Shown: one piece after another, positions 9,243-18,326 of the stretch
Layout of the letters: each line of letters starts with the position of its first letter
Numbering within the stretch: position 1 is the stretch's first letter
Assembly (NCBI RefSeq): GCF_025195085.2
Contig: NZ_JANAVY020000005.1
Location: forward strand, 140,400-204,399
Reading direction: 5' to 3'
Origin: Vibrio intestinalis
GTDB taxonomy: Bacteria; Pseudomonadota; Gammaproteobacteria; Enterobacterales; Vibrionaceae
DNA: 64,000 nt
Program-made: the position numbers and the translations under genes
Notes under the pieces: generated by a model
Told to the model about the DNA's origin: nothing
Seen by the model: the letters and a program-made list of their open reading frames with translations, nothing else
Databases searched by the model: none

Positions 9243-10430
9243 TTATAGCAGCTCTACTGACTGCTGTGCAATTACGAATTCTTCGTTAGTCGGGATTACC
9301 ATCGCGATTGGTGAACCCTCTTGAGTGATCACGCCTTGGTCACCAAAACGAGCCGACTCATTAGCCTGTGCATCTTCTTTGTAACCGAAGATTTTTAGGT
9401 AGCTCAAGATTTCGCGACGGATTGGCAGTGAGTTTTCACCGATACCACCAGTGAAGATGATGCCGTCAATCTCTTCTAGTGCAACCATGTAAGAAGCAAT
9501 GTATTTCGCTACGCGGTATGTGAACACTTGGAACGCTAGTTTCGCGCCTTCGTGGCCGTTTTCCATTGCTTCTAGGATGCCACGAGCATCACTTGTTAGG
9601 CCTGACACACCAAGGAAACCTGATTTCTTGTTCAGAGTTTCAAATACTTTGTCTTGTGACCAACCTTTCTTCATTAGGAATTCAATGATGCCTGGGTCAA
9701 GGTCACCACAGCGCGTACCCATCATTAGACCAGCCAGCGGCGTAAAGCCCATGCTAGTGTCGACACTCTTACCATCTTTGATTGCACAAACTGACGCACC
9801 GTTACCTAGGTGAACTGAGATAAAGCTGCTTTTCTCGATTGGTTTGTCGATCACTTTTGCGGCTTCACGGCTCACGTAGTAGTGGCTTGTACCGTGGAAA
9901 CCGTAACGACGGATACCAAACTCAGAGTAAAGCTCTTTAGCAATCGCACCTGTGAATGCTTTAGATGGCATTGTTTGGTGGAATGCAGTGTCGAATACTG
10001 CAAATTGTGGCAATGCAGGGAAAGCAGTCATAGCCGCTTGAATGCCTTTCGCACCAGCAGGGTTGTGGAGCGGAGCTAGGTCTGAAAGACGTTCAATTTC
10101 GGCTAAAACATGCTCATCGATACGTACTGTCGATGTAAACTTCTCACCACCGTGAACGATACGGTGGCCAACTGCTACTAAGTCTGAAGAGAAACCTAAC
10201 GTTTCAATCAACGCAACAATGCGGTTGATTGCGTGTTGGTGATGATTATCTGCCGCAGTGATGGCTTCTTCGGTTTTTTCGCCGTTGTATTTCCAACTGA
10301 TAACTGCTTCAGGTAAACCAAAGCATTCGCCTAAGCCACTTACAAGCGCATCGCCTGTATTTGAATCGATGACTGCGAACTTAAGAGAAGAGCTACCAGA
10401 GTTAATAACCAACACTAACGAGTTAGACAT
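9243..10430 (-). CDS. ackA: Acetate kinase
   Basis: The 395-residue protein matches the family in length and motifs: N-terminal LVINSGSSSLKF (phosphate loop), HRIVHGGEKF, the catalytic block DTAFHQTMP, GFHGTSHYYVS and the nucleotide-binding IIFTGGIGENS. It interconverts acetate plus ATP with acetyl phosphate plus ADP in the cytoplasm. No pta follows, unlike the usual ackA-pta operon, so this is likely the second vibrio ackA paralogue. From memory, V. cholerae has an ackA-2 beside its vct locus, which matches this neighbourhood. Confidence 0.95.
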   Translation of the reverse strand: MSNSLVLVINSGSSSLKFAVIDSNTGDALVSGLGECFGLPEAVISWKYNGEKTEEAITAADNHHQHAINRIVALIETLGFSSDLVAVGHRIVHGGEKFTSTVRIDEHVLAEIERLSDLAPLHNPAGAKGIQAAMTAFPALPQFAVFDTAFHQTMPSKAFTGAIAKELYSEFGIRRYGFHGTSHYYVSREAAKVIDKPIEKSSFISVHLGNGASVCAIKDGKSVDTSMGFTPLAGLMMGTRCGDLDPGIIEFLMKKGWSQDKVFETLNKKSGFLGVSGLTSDARGILEAMENGHEGAKLAFQVFTYRVAKYIASYMVALEEIDGIIFTGGIGENSLPIRREILSYLKIFGYKEDAQANESARFGDQGVITQEGSPIAMVIPTNEEFVIAQQSVELL

Positions 10431-10865
10431 GAGGTATGTATCCTGTTTCAGACTTAATGTAGAAGCAGATGCTTCATTGTTTAATGAGTTTAAATATTAA
10501 AATAATTTTTAAATCTTTCAACTTTCTTTTATCTTTAATTTCAAGCCAAACGTTTTTTCTTGATCTAAAGCAAGAATCAATTTTATTTGAGGTTGGAAAT
10601 TATTCGAAAAGCATTCAATACCTTGCATAGACCTACTAAAAACAAGGCCTAGCGTAAAATTAGCAGCGCTATTTTAACGTCTTACAACAGCTGTTGACAT
10701 GCCTCTTTTGGGGCATTTTATGCGCTAAAATCGACTAGACAGACAACAAAGCACAACTCGGAGCTCTGTATGCAAACGGGGAAAGATTACAAAATTTTTG
10801 AATCAAGCTCGTAATTTGGTGATAAATCACTCAGCTTTGACTCGCGTTCAACTGGATTTTAAACC
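10431..10865. other. Intergenic region upstream of ackA
   Basis: No convincing gene in about 430 bases. It is AT-rich near ackA and probably holds the ackA promoter. On the plus strand a TTGACA at about 10693 precedes a 14-codon ORF (MQTGKDYKIFESSS, ATG at 10770, with GGAG upstream), which could be a leader or a gene relic. Nothing else was recognised. Confidence 0.4.
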
Positions 10866-10893
10866 AAAAAAAGCTGCCCAAGTTGGGCAGCCA
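10866..10893 (-). terminator. Intrinsic terminator of the TonB receptor gene
   Basis: On the minus strand GGCTGCCCAA and TTGGGCAGC form a stem followed directly by seven T residues. This is a standard rho-independent terminator 26 bases after the receptor stop. Confidence 0.9.
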
Positions 10894-10918
10894 ATGCAAC
10901 AACACATTTTAATGAAGG

Positions 10919-12958
10919 TTAAAAGTGGTAAGCCGCAGAGAGTTTAAAGTTACGCCCTGGCTCAAAATCGTCGGCAAAGTATGTGCCGATTGGGTTGCGT
11001 GATGCATCGTATAGGGTTCCTACACCACTGGTTGAAGCGTGAGAGGTATACGTTTCATCGAACACGTTATCAATCCCGAAGGTAACCGATAAGTTATCAT
11101 GCTGAGTCGGCACCCATTGCACATAAAGGTTATGAACATCGTAACCCTGTTTTATTGGGTTGCCTTGAATCACGTTATCTTCATCCATCACGAACAAAGA
11201 GTTCCAACCAAAGATCAGGCCTAAATCATCCATTTGGTAATCAAGCGTTAAAGAAACTGAATCACCAATATCTTTACTGCGCGGCATACTACCGGTTGAC
11301 GCATAAGGCCCACCGTCAGTGACATTATCTCCGTCACTCTTCGCGTAACTTAGTTTACCCGTGAAGCCTTGATAGCCGTACACGCCAGATAGCTCAAAGC
11401 CTGTTAGCTCAATATCAAAGCCATTCTCAATGTAGTAGCCACTGATTGAGCGCTCATAACCTTCGATAATGTAGTCATCAATTTCAGTTTTAAACACCGT
11501 TAGGTTAGAGCCAAAGTAGTGCTCGCCTGCCCAATGGTTAAACTTGAAGCCCACTTGGCTGTTTTGGCCCGTTTCTGGGCGAAGATCATCTGCCAGCACT
11601 GTGTTTTGTTGAAACTGAATAAACGTCTCTAACAATTCAGGGGCTTTGAATAGCGTACGTGTGCTAGCAAAGACTTGGAATGAATCCGTCACGTCAAACT
11701 CACCCGCAACCGCCCAAGTCACTTCATCGTAATTCTTGTCGCTGGTTTCCGCTTTGCGTTGGTAGTCGTCGTAGCGAACACCTAATGTTAAGGCAAATTG
11801 CTCGATAAGCTGAATTCTGTCTTCGACATAAAGTGCAGTGCTAATGGCATTTTCATCCATATAATCAATGCCGCCGTAGCTACTGGATGACTCCTTATCC
11901 ATGTAATCCAAACCATAGGTAAAGGTGTTACCAATAGTGCCGAGAGCAACATCAGACTGGACCTTGGCACTTAAACCAATGTTTTGGTTTTTCGCGGTAT
12001 TGATGCTGTCTCGGTTTAAAAAGCTCCATGATGTTGGCGTTTCATCACGAGTGATTTCCGTGGTTGAACTATATAACGTTACATCAGCATTATGGTTATT
12101 GCCGGAAAACTCATAGCCCAAACGCACGATATCGCGATCATATTCCGTTGGCAGCAGTAAGTCTGCGTCGCGGCCGGTCGTATTCGCATCATAGCCACGG
12201 TCCGGTCTTGCACTGTATTCACCTTCATCACGGTACAAATCGTAAGAGAATTCAAAACGATGATGCTGAGAAGGTTCAAAGCCAAACTTGGCTAAAATGT
12301 TGTAGATTTCACCATCGGCGCCGTAGTTTTCGATACCATTGCCATCTTCGAAGTTATCGTTATCTACACCGTGAATGTATAGCATACCGTCGATTTGATC
12401 GCTCAATTGCGCATAACCCGTAATAGAGCCTTTATGGCTGGCATTGCTTGCATATCCACCATAAACGCGCGCGCCTACCGTTTCACCATCGCGTAATAGT
12501 TCTTTTGCGTCTTTGGTTTCAAAATACACTGAGCCACCAAGGCCACCTTGAACCACAGAGTTATTACCGACTTGAATCTCAGCTGATTTCAAAATGTCTG
12601 GGTTAAGGGTAAGGTTACCAATATGGTGGAACATATTGGCGTGCTGAGAAGCACCATCAAGTCGAATGTCTAAATCGGTTTCACCAAGGCCACGAATATT
12701 AATACGTTGGTTTACCGAATGAGTACCGCCAACATCAACGCCAGGGACATCACGCATCAAGTCAGACATATGATCCGCCTGTTTTAGCGACATATCATCC
12801 GCGCCGATAGACTCAGAGCTGCTCGATACTTTCGTACCCCAAACAACGACTTCGTCAAAGTAGGTACTTTCCTCTGCAACTGCTGAGAATGAAAGCGCTA
12901 AGCCGACGGCTAAACTGACGACAGACTTGCTGGGTTTAACTCGAATGTCCCTTTTCAT
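10919..12958 (-). CDS. vctA: TonB-dependent siderophore receptor (VctA-type)
   Basis: From ATG 12958 (AGAGGAAGTTC upstream) the 679-residue protein has a signal peptide ending FSAVAEE, a TonB-box-like EVVVWGTK, a plug domain with DVPGVDVGGTH, RINIRGLGETD and GGLGGSVYFE, and a beta-barrel ending in a C-terminal Phe (LSAAYHF). It is an outer-membrane iron-siderophore importer. The divergent AraC gene and the nearby vctPDGC-like ABC set match the V. cholerae vct locus as I remember it, so vctA is the best name. The ligand, probably a catechol such as enterobactin or vibriobactin, is inferred. Confidence 0.72.
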   Translation of the reverse strand: MKRDIRVKPSKSVVSLAVGLALSFSAVAEESTYFDEVVVWGTKVSSSSESIGADDMSLKQADHMSDLMRDVPGVDVGGTHSVNQRINIRGLGETDLDIRLDGASQHANMFHHIGNLTLNPDILKSAEIQVGNNSVVQGGLGGSVYFETKDAKELLRDGETVGARVYGGYASNASHKGSITGYAQLSDQIDGMLYIHGVDNDNFEDGNGIENYGADGEIYNILAKFGFEPSQHHRFEFSYDLYRDEGEYSARPDRGYDANTTGRDADLLLPTEYDRDIVRLGYEFSGNNHNADVTLYSSTTEITRDETPTSWSFLNRDSINTAKNQNIGLSAKVQSDVALGTIGNTFTYGLDYMDKESSSSYGGIDYMDENAISTALYVEDRIQLIEQFALTLGVRYDDYQRKAETSDKNYDEVTWAVAGEFDVTDSFQVFASTRTLFKAPELLETFIQFQQNTVLADDLRPETGQNSQVGFKFNHWAGEHYFGSNLTVFKTEIDDYIIEGYERSISGYYIENGFDIELTGFELSGVYGYQGFTGKLSYAKSDGDNVTDGGPYASTGSMPRSKDIGDSVSLTLDYQMDDLGLIFGWNSLFVMDEDNVIQGNPIKQGYDVHNLYVQWVPTQHDNLSVTFGIDNVFDETYTSHASTSGVGTLYDASRNPIGTYFADDFEPGRNFKLSAAYHF

Positions 12959-12972
12959 GAACTTCCTCTTTA

Positions 12973-12995
12973 AATCTAAATGATAACAATTCGCA
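12973..12995. promoter_or_regulatory. Possible Fur/AraC regulatory site
   Basis: AAATGATAACAATTCGC, just upstream of the receptor start, resembles half of a Fur box (NATWAT repeats). It lies in the 117-base divergent region shared with the AraC gene. The match is imperfect. Confidence 0.4.
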
Positions 12996-13075
12996 AGCAT
13001 GATAGGATTGAAACCTCGATTCACAAAGTGAATTGAGTTATGCACAATCGCATTCATGTTATGAGGAAATACAGC

Positions 13076-14056
13076 ATGGGCGTCGGTACTAAATCTCGAC
13101 CAAGACTAGAAAAAGTAGCACTCACCAAGAAAATTGAGGAATCCGAAAAGCAGTTAATCGTCGGTGTTGGGCGAAGGCACGATGGCCCTTTAGTCGAAGG
13201 TCACTTTGTCTCTCATCGCGTCGATGATTGTTTTGCTCTGCATGGTAGCAGAAGCGAAGAACTGACCGATTCTAACATCGTATCGACTGCGCCTGTTTCC
13301 ATCATCGTGACGTTATTACTGCAAGGCCATCTTGAGTTTGGCTATGACGATTTAGAGTTCAATCTTGATGCACGCACGAAAGCGGAAGGGATTTTAGTTA
13401 ATCTCACCAAGCCCGCGAACTTTAGACGCCGAATCACCAAGGGCAACCAAGTCACCAAGCTTAACCTAATGCTCAAGCCGGATTGGATTTTGGCACGCAG
13501 CTCTGAAACATGTCGCGTGCGTCAGTTCTTGAAAGGCCATAAAAGCTCGATCCGATTCGACCTCACTGAAGAGGTCTACCAATTGGTTGACCAAGTACTC
13601 GATTTGCATGACGCCACCAGCTTTCTCAATAAGATAAAACTTGAAAAAATCTCGATGCAGCTAATGGAGATCATCTTTGCTCAACTTGAAGAGCAAACCA
13701 TTCAAAAATCAGACAGTAAGTTTGAACCAATTGCTCAAGCGGATGTGGAAGATATCATCAGCTACATTGAAACCAATTTAGATAACCCGCTAACCATTGA
13801 TTTGATTGCCCATCGCTTTGCTATGAGCCCATCCAATATTCAGCGTAAATTCCGCAATCACATCGGCTGCACCATCAACGGTTATATTCGTACCCGTCGA
13901 TTAGAGATAGCCAAGCAGCATCTAGAACGGGGCATCATCTCCATCACAGAGGCCGCGTACGAAGCGGGCTATACTCACCCTTCAAATTTCACCATCGCGT
14001 TTAAAAAGGCGTTTGGTTATCCGCCTAATGCGATGATGCGTAAAGACATGAGTTAA
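13076..14056 (+). CDS. AraC-family transcriptional regulator of the siderophore locus
   Basis: ATG 13076 follows GAGGAAATACAGC, better than the in-frame upstream codons at 13040 and 13061. The 326-residue protein has an unclassified N-terminal sensor part and a C-terminal double helix-turn-helix: LIAHRFAMSPSNIQRKF and ITEAAYEAGYTHPSNFTIAF, ending FGYPPNAMM. It is divergent from the TonB receptor with a short shared promoter region. AraC regulators placed this way usually activate the receptor when ferri-siderophore is imported. The inducer is unknown. Confidence 0.82.
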   Translation: MGVGTKSRPRLEKVALTKKIEESEKQLIVGVGRRHDGPLVEGHFVSHRVDDCFALHGSRSEELTDSNIVSTAPVSIIVTLLLQGHLEFGYDDLEFNLDARTKAEGILVNLTKPANFRRRITKGNQVTKLNLMLKPDWILARSSETCRVRQFLKGHKSSIRFDLTEEVYQLVDQVLDLHDATSFLNKIKLEKISMQLMEIIFAQLEEQTIQKSDSKFEPIAQADVEDIISYIETNLDNPLTIDLIAHRFAMSPSNIQRKFRNHIGCTINGYIRTRRLEIAKQHLERGIISITEAAYEAGYTHPSNFTIAFKKAFGYPPNAMMRKDMS

Positions 14057-14120
14057 CGCTGCTACCCCTGATAAAATCAACTATGGTAAGCTAACAGGGT
14101 TCAAACTAAAGGTACAAACC

Positions 14121-14507
14121 ATGAATATTGGTCAAGTTGCCCAATTGACTGGGCTATCGAGTAAGTCGATTCGTCTATACGAAGATAAAGGCATTATCAC
14201 GCCGCCATTACGTAGCGCTTCTGGCTACCGAGAATATGGCTCACAACACTTACAAGAACTAAACCTTGTCTCGCGTGCCAAAAGCGCAGGATTTTCCCTT
14301 GCTGAGTGCAAAGAGTTCGTCGAGTTAGCGCATAACCCACAGAGAAAAAGCAGTGAAGTAAAAGCCAAAGCGCAGGAAAAACTCAAAGAAGTGGAAATGA
14401 AAATCCACCAACTTCAAGAGATAGAAAAACAGCTAAAACAATGGGTATCATCGTGCCCCGGGAATGGCGACAGTCAATGCCCTATCATTGACGACTTAAC
14501 CAAATAA
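14121..14507 (+). CDS. cueR: MerR-family copper-responsive regulator CueR
   Basis: The 128-residue protein starts MNIGQVAQLTGLSSKSIRLYEDKG, a MerR winged helix, followed by a dimerisation helix and the C-terminal metal loop SCPGNGDSQCPII. Two Cys with seven residues between them followed by P-I is the CueR Cu(I) site. CueR activates copA and cueO-type genes by untwisting a 19-bp promoter spacer; neither target is in this window. It sits between the AraC regulator and the siderophore ABC genes, an unusual place. A terminator follows at 14513-14545. Confidence 0.82.
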   Translation: MNIGQVAQLTGLSSKSIRLYEDKGIITPPLRSASGYREYGSQHLQELNLVSRAKSAGFSLAECKEFVELAHNPQRKSSEVKAKAQEKLKEVEMKIHQLQEIEKQLKQWVSSCPGNGDSQCPIIDDLTK

Positions 14508-14512
14508 CCAAA

Positions 14513-14545
14513 CAAAAAAGGCTTCCCCATAGGGAAGCCTTTTAG
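14513..14545. terminator. Bidirectional intrinsic terminator
   Basis: AAAAGGCTTCCC and GGGAAGCCTTTT form a strong stem between the convergent cueR and ABC ATPase genes. Confidence 0.88.
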
Positions 14546-14560
14546 CATCTGCGATGCAAA

Positions 14561-15316
14561 TCAGTAGTAAGTACACATGCGCTTGCCATCTTGCTCAATA
14601 ATATTGAATGGCGTTTCATAGATACTTTCTAACACGCCCGCTTGAATCACTTCTGCAACCGTACCTTGAGCAACCACCTCGCCTTTCTTCAAGGCGATGA
14701 TCTTGTCAGAGTAACAAGCAGCAAAGTTAATGTCGTGAATCACGACAACTACTGCTTTATCCATCTCACGCGCTAAGCGGCCGATGTTACGCATGATTTG
14801 TAGCGAGTGTTTGATATCAAGGTTGTTGAGCGGCTCATCCAAGAAGACGTAGTCAGTATCTTGGGCTATCACCATGGCGATAAATGCCAACTGCCTTTGT
14901 CCACCACTAAGCTCATCAAGGTATTTGTGTTGAATATCTGCAAGGTCTAAATACTCAATCGCTTGTTCGATCACTTTATGATCTTCCGCAGTCAGCTTGC
15001 CTTGGCTGTATGGGAAACGGCCAAACGCAATCATCTCACGCACAGTAAAACGCATCGTAATGTTGTTTGCTTGGCGCAGTACCGCAAGGCGTTTGGCTAG
15101 CTCTTTGGTATCCCAATCCGCGAGTTCTTTGCAATCGATGTAGACTTCACCTTGGTCTTTTTCTACCAAACGGCTAGCCATCGATAGCAATGTACTTTTA
15201 CCCGCACCGTTTGGGCCAATGATTGCGGTCACTTTCCCTTTTTCAAACTCAGCGCTGGCATCATTCACTACTGCCGTCTTGCCGAATAATTTAGTTAGGC
15301 TTTGTAATTTAATCAT
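14561..15316 (-). CDS. vctC: Iron-siderophore ABC transporter ATPase (VctC-like)
   Basis: ATG 15316 has AGGG upstream and gives a 251-residue FepC-type ATPase starting MIKLQSLTKLFG. Walker A is GPNGAGKST, the signature is LSGGQRQ, Walker B is VFLDEP and the switch His is in VIHDINFAA. It powers import of ferri-siderophore through the two permeases encoded upstream. It is the last gene of the transport set, and the cueR-facing terminator lies downstream. Confidence 0.85.
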   Translation of the reverse strand: MIKLQSLTKLFGKTAVVNDASAEFEKGKVTAIIGPNGAGKSTLLSMASRLVEKDQGEVYIDCKELADWDTKELAKRLAVLRQANNITMRFTVREMIAFGRFPYSQGKLTAEDHKVIEQAIEYLDLADIQHKYLDELSGGQRQLAFIAMVIAQDTDYVFLDEPLNNLDIKHSLQIMRNIGRLAREMDKAVVVVIHDINFAACYSDKIIALKKGEVVAQGTVAEVIQAGVLESIYETPFNIIEQDGKRMCTYY

Positions 15317-15323
15317 AATGACC

Positions 15324-16274
15324 CTAAACGATTTTGTTGCGTAGCAGCATCGACAAGAAGTAGATACCACCAATAAAGTTAATCACGACACTCAACGTGG
15401 TTGAGAATCCAAACACATTTTCTACAACCCATTGGCCACTCAGTAACGAAGCGACAGAGAGCAATGACACACCCAGCAATAACACTCGGTGTTGATAAGA
15501 TTTGAGCATTTCACGGGCTAAGTTGGTTACCAACAAACCAAAGAACATGATTGGCCCAATCAAAGCGGTTGATATGGCAATCAAACATGCGGATAGAATC
15601 AATACTTGCAAGGTAACGCGCTTAACATCAATCCCTAAGCTGGTTGCGTTGTCTTTGTCTAACCAAAACACATCCAGCACGCGGTTCAACCTGAACAGCA
15701 GTAAGCTGATAATCGCCAGTAATGGCGTACACAGATAAACCAACTCGACTTTGATGTTGTTGAAACTGGCAAACAAGTTTGATTGCAGCGCAGCAAAATC
15801 ATTTGGGTCCATCAACATAGTCAAAAATGACGAAACGCTGCCAAATAGCTGGCCTAAGATGACACCTAACAGCAGCAATGCCATTAGGTTTTTCTGTTTG
15901 CTACCAAAGTAAAAACTGAACAGCAACACCGAGAAACCGAGCATCACACTGACCGACAATGAGAAGTTTACGTAGTCATTAAGCACGTACGAGCTCATGC
16001 TGCCAAATGCCACGACCACCACAACCTGAGTAAACATGTAAAGGGAATCAAAACCCATGATGCTTGGCGTTAAAATGCGATTGTTAGTGATGGTTTGAAA
16101 TGCCAATGCAGATTGACCAATCGCAATGCCCGCCAGAATCATCGCCATCACTTTCGGTACGCGGCGAGATAAGAAGTATTGGTAGTTATCGGCATTAAGA
16201 CCTAGGCCAATAAATAAGCCCGCAAACACCAAAGCAACCACCGCTAGTAGCACTAATTTAGTTCTATCCTGCAT
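15324..16274 (-). CDS. vctG: Iron-siderophore ABC permease (FecCD family, VctG-like)
   Basis: Starting at ATG 16274 (MQDRTKLVLLAVV), the 316-residue protein has about nine hydrophobic segments and FecCD/BtuC blocks such as SRRVPKVMAMILAG, FWLDKDNATSLGID (the cytoplasmic coupling-helix region) and GPIMFFGLLVTN. It forms half of the inner-membrane channel for ferri-siderophore. Its start overlaps the end of the preceding permease gene by 11 bases, indicating coupled translation and heterodimer assembly. Confidence 0.83.
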   Translation of the reverse strand: MQDRTKLVLLAVVALVFAGLFIGLGLNADNYQYFLSRRVPKVMAMILAGIAIGQSALAFQTITNNRILTPSIMGFDSLYMFTQVVVVVAFGSMSSYVLNDYVNFSLSVSVMLGFSVLLFSFYFGSKQKNLMALLLLGVILGQLFGSVSSFLTMLMDPNDFAALQSNLFASFNNIKVELVYLCTPLLAIISLLLFRLNRVLDVFWLDKDNATSLGIDVKRVTLQVLILSACLIAISTALIGPIMFFGLLVTNLAREMLKSYQHRVLLLGVSLLSVASLLSGQWVVENVFGFSTTLSVVINFIGGIYFLSMLLRNKIV

Positions 16275-17199
16275 TCTTTTGACCTCGCAGAATAAAGAAG
16301 ATGAAGATACCGCCACCAAGCATGCTAATGATCATCGAAATTGGAATCTCATAAGGGAAGATGATCGTGCGTCCAACCAAGTCACAGCACAGTACAATCA
16401 GTGCACCTAGTACCGCGGTTAAAGGGATGTTCTTACGCAAGTTATCACCATAAAACTTGCTGACTAAGTTCGGCACAATAAGGCCAAGGAAAGGCAGTTG
16501 ACCAACAATCATCACCACACTAGCTGACATAATCGACACTAAGGTCACGCCCAGTACGATCACTTGGCGATAATTCAGGCCAAGGTTGGTCGCAAAATCT
16601 TTACCGAGGCCGACCGCTGAGATACGAGTAGCGAACAAGTAGCCAATAATGGCAATCGGAATCGCGATGTAAAGCAGTTCGTAGTCACCTTGCAGTAGGT
16701 TGGCAAAGTTCGCCACCGCCCAACCAGACATGTTCTGCAACGCGTCGTATTTATAGGCAATAAAGGTCGCAAGTGAGTCAACAACGTTACCGAAAATGAT
16801 GCCGATCAGCGGGACAAAAATGGCATTCTTAAATTGGATGCGATTAATGAACTGCACAAACATCAATGTGCCCAACATTGAAATAAGGAAAATCAACCAA
16901 ATCTGTTGGCCACCGAAGAAAACGAGGCTAAGCACATAGCCAAGCATGGCGCATTCGATTGTACCGGAAGTAGAAGGCGCGGCGAATCGGTTTTGACTGA
17001 TTTGCTGCATGATAAGACCTGCAATACTCAGGCCTGCACCCGCAAGCAATACTGCGACTAAGCGAGGGATACGACTGGTAAATAGCAGGTTCCAACTGCT
17101 TGCTTCACCAGCGATTAACGCACCAAGGCTTAGATCCCCTACCCCTACAAATAGGGATGCAAAACTAAGCACGATTAATAATGGCAATAGCTTTTTCAA
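16264..17199 (-). CDS. vctD: Iron-siderophore ABC permease (FecCD family, VctD-like)
   Basis: This 311-residue polytopic protein starts MKKLLPLLIVL. TSRIPRLVAVLLAGAGLSIAG is the N-terminal FecCD motif, AVGLGKDFATNLGL is the ATPase-contact loop and GQLPFLGLIVPN is the C-terminal block. It pairs with the next permease in the operon. A hairpin terminator lies between it and the upstream periplasmic protein gene, so it is probably expressed at a lower level than vctP. Confidence 0.83.
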   Translation of the reverse strand: MKKLLPLLIVLSFASLFVGVGDLSLGALIAGEASSWNLLFTSRIPRLVAVLLAGAGLSIAGLIMQQISQNRFAAPSTSGTIECAMLGYVLSLVFFGGQQIWLIFLISMLGTLMFVQFINRIQFKNAIFVPLIGIIFGNVVDSLATFIAYKYDALQNMSGWAVANFANLLQGDYELLYIAIPIAIIGYLFATRISAVGLGKDFATNLGLNYRQVIVLGVTLVSIMSASVVMIVGQLPFLGLIVPNLVSKFYGDNLRKNIPLTAVLGALIVLCCDLVGRTIIFPYEIPISMIISMLGGGIFIFFILRGQKNAG

Positions 17200-17214
17200 A
17201 ATTTGCCTCTAACG

Positions 17215-17248
17215 CTAAAAAGCCCAAGCAAACAAGTTTGCTTGGGCG
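17215..17248 (-). terminator. Terminator inside the siderophore ABC operon
   Basis: On the minus strand GCCCAAGCAAAC and GTTTGCTTGGGC form a 12-bp stem followed by TTTTT. It separates vctP from vctD. Partial read-through here would give more binding protein than permease, as in many ABC operons. Confidence 0.85.
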
Positions 17249-17268
17249 ACTTTCACTATCTTGTTGTT

Positions 17269-18174
17269 TTATAGGTCGATTGAAGATTGAACATCTTTAA
17301 TCATTTGTTCTGTTGCTTGAATGCCAGATGCGGCCAAGTACCAAGCGTTGATGTCTAGATAAGCCATGTGCTTGTTCTTGTATGCATCTGTCGCTTTGAC
17401 TAATTCGTTTTCAAAATCACGTTTCGTGGTGCTTGTACCTTTGTTGATCAGCATGTCTTTATCAACAATCAGCAAAGTTTGTGGATTTGATTCACGAATA
17501 AACTCGTAAGAGACCAAATCACCATGGCGACTCGCTTTGATGCCCTTCACTGTTTCAGTAAAGCCGAAATCACGGTAAATAGCAGAGAAACGAGAATCCG
17601 CACCAAACGCAGTAATGTTGCCACCAGCACTCATTACAGTCAGTGCGTTTACATCGTTGTTTTGGTTGTAATCACGAATCGCTTTGAATTGGCTATCCAC
17701 TTGTGCAATTTTCTTCTCAACAAATTCTTGTTTACCGAAAATCTCACCTAGGTTGCGCCATTGCTGCTGGGTACTCTGCCAGTAGCCTTGCTCATCATTT
17801 GGCGCAAACACTACCGTCGGTGCAATTTTACTTAGCTCTTCGAACTGACTCGCTGCACGCGAACCAATAACGATAAGATCTGGTTTTTGGGTATAAATAG
17901 TCTCAAAGTTAGGCTCAGAAACGCTGCCCGCTGAGATAAAGTCACCGCTACGGTACTTAGCGAGGTAGTCAGGGAACATGCTAACACTTGATAGCGCGAC
18001 AGGTTCTACACCCAGTGTAACAACCGCGTCTAATGCACCCACACCAATCACGACAACGCGTTCAGGGTTCGCTTCTAGCTTAGTGGTTCCTTGAACGTGG
18101 GTCACTTCGACCATTTCTGCATTGGCACCAAACGCTACTAACCCTGTAAGCAGTGCTAACGTTGAAACTTTCAT
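17269..18174 (-). CDS. vctP: Periplasmic iron-siderophore binding protein (VctP-like)
   Basis: ATG 18174 follows GGAGTTAAGT; the product is 301 residues with a cleaved signal (MKVSTLALLTGLVAFGANA). It has the class III helical-backbone binding fold: RVVVIGVGALDAVVTLG, then PDLIVIGSRA, then the C-terminal lobe with LDINAWYLAASG. It delivers ferri-siderophore to the vctDG permeases. Being first in the operon, behind a Fur-like box, it is likely iron-repressed. Confidence 0.85.
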   Translation of the reverse strand: MKVSTLALLTGLVAFGANAEMVEVTHVQGTTKLEANPERVVVIGVGALDAVVTLGVEPVALSSVSMFPDYLAKYRSGDFISAGSVSEPNFETIYTQKPDLIVIGSRAASQFEELSKIAPTVVFAPNDEQGYWQSTQQQWRNLGEIFGKQEFVEKKIAQVDSQFKAIRDYNQNNDVNALTVMSAGGNITAFGADSRFSAIYRDFGFTETVKGIKASRHGDLVSYEFIRESNPQTLLIVDKDMLINKGTSTTKRDFENELVKATDAYKNKHMAYLDINAWYLAASGIQATEQMIKDVQSSIDL

Positions 18175-18192
18175 ACTTAACTCCATAATCAT

Positions 18193-18215
18193 TAATGCAA
18201 TGCATTATCATTTAG
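18193..18215. promoter_or_regulatory. Fur box upstream of vctP
   Basis: On the minus strand AAATGATAATGCATTGCATT matches the NATWAT-repeat Fur consensus well and lies about 20 bases before the vctP start. Iron-dependent repression of the operon is inferred. Confidence 0.65.
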
Positions 18216-18275
18216 ATTTGTATCAAAGTCATCTCAGATTTACGTTTTTTACAAAAACCACAATAGTGACAAGGC

Positions 18276-18304
18276 AATAAAAAAGGAGGCTTAGCCTCCT
18301 TTAT
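18276..18304. terminator. Intrinsic terminator
   Basis: AAAGGAGGCT and AGCCTCCTTT form a stem with flanking A and T runs. It follows the S4-domain gene on the minus strand. Confidence 0.85.
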
Positions 18305-18326
18305 AAATAATTGAATCAGATGTGCT

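Noticed and set aside
9499..9813. Plus-strand ORF inside ackA
   Set aside because: It is the complement of a fully conserved ackA and has no family features.
12064..12423. Plus-strand ORF of 119 codons inside the TonB receptor gene
   Set aside because: It overlaps conserved receptor sequence in antisense and looks like a shadow frame.
13040..13075. Earlier start codons for the AraC regulator
   Set aside because: ATG 13076 has GAGGA at a good spacing; earlier codons lie in the divergent promoter region.
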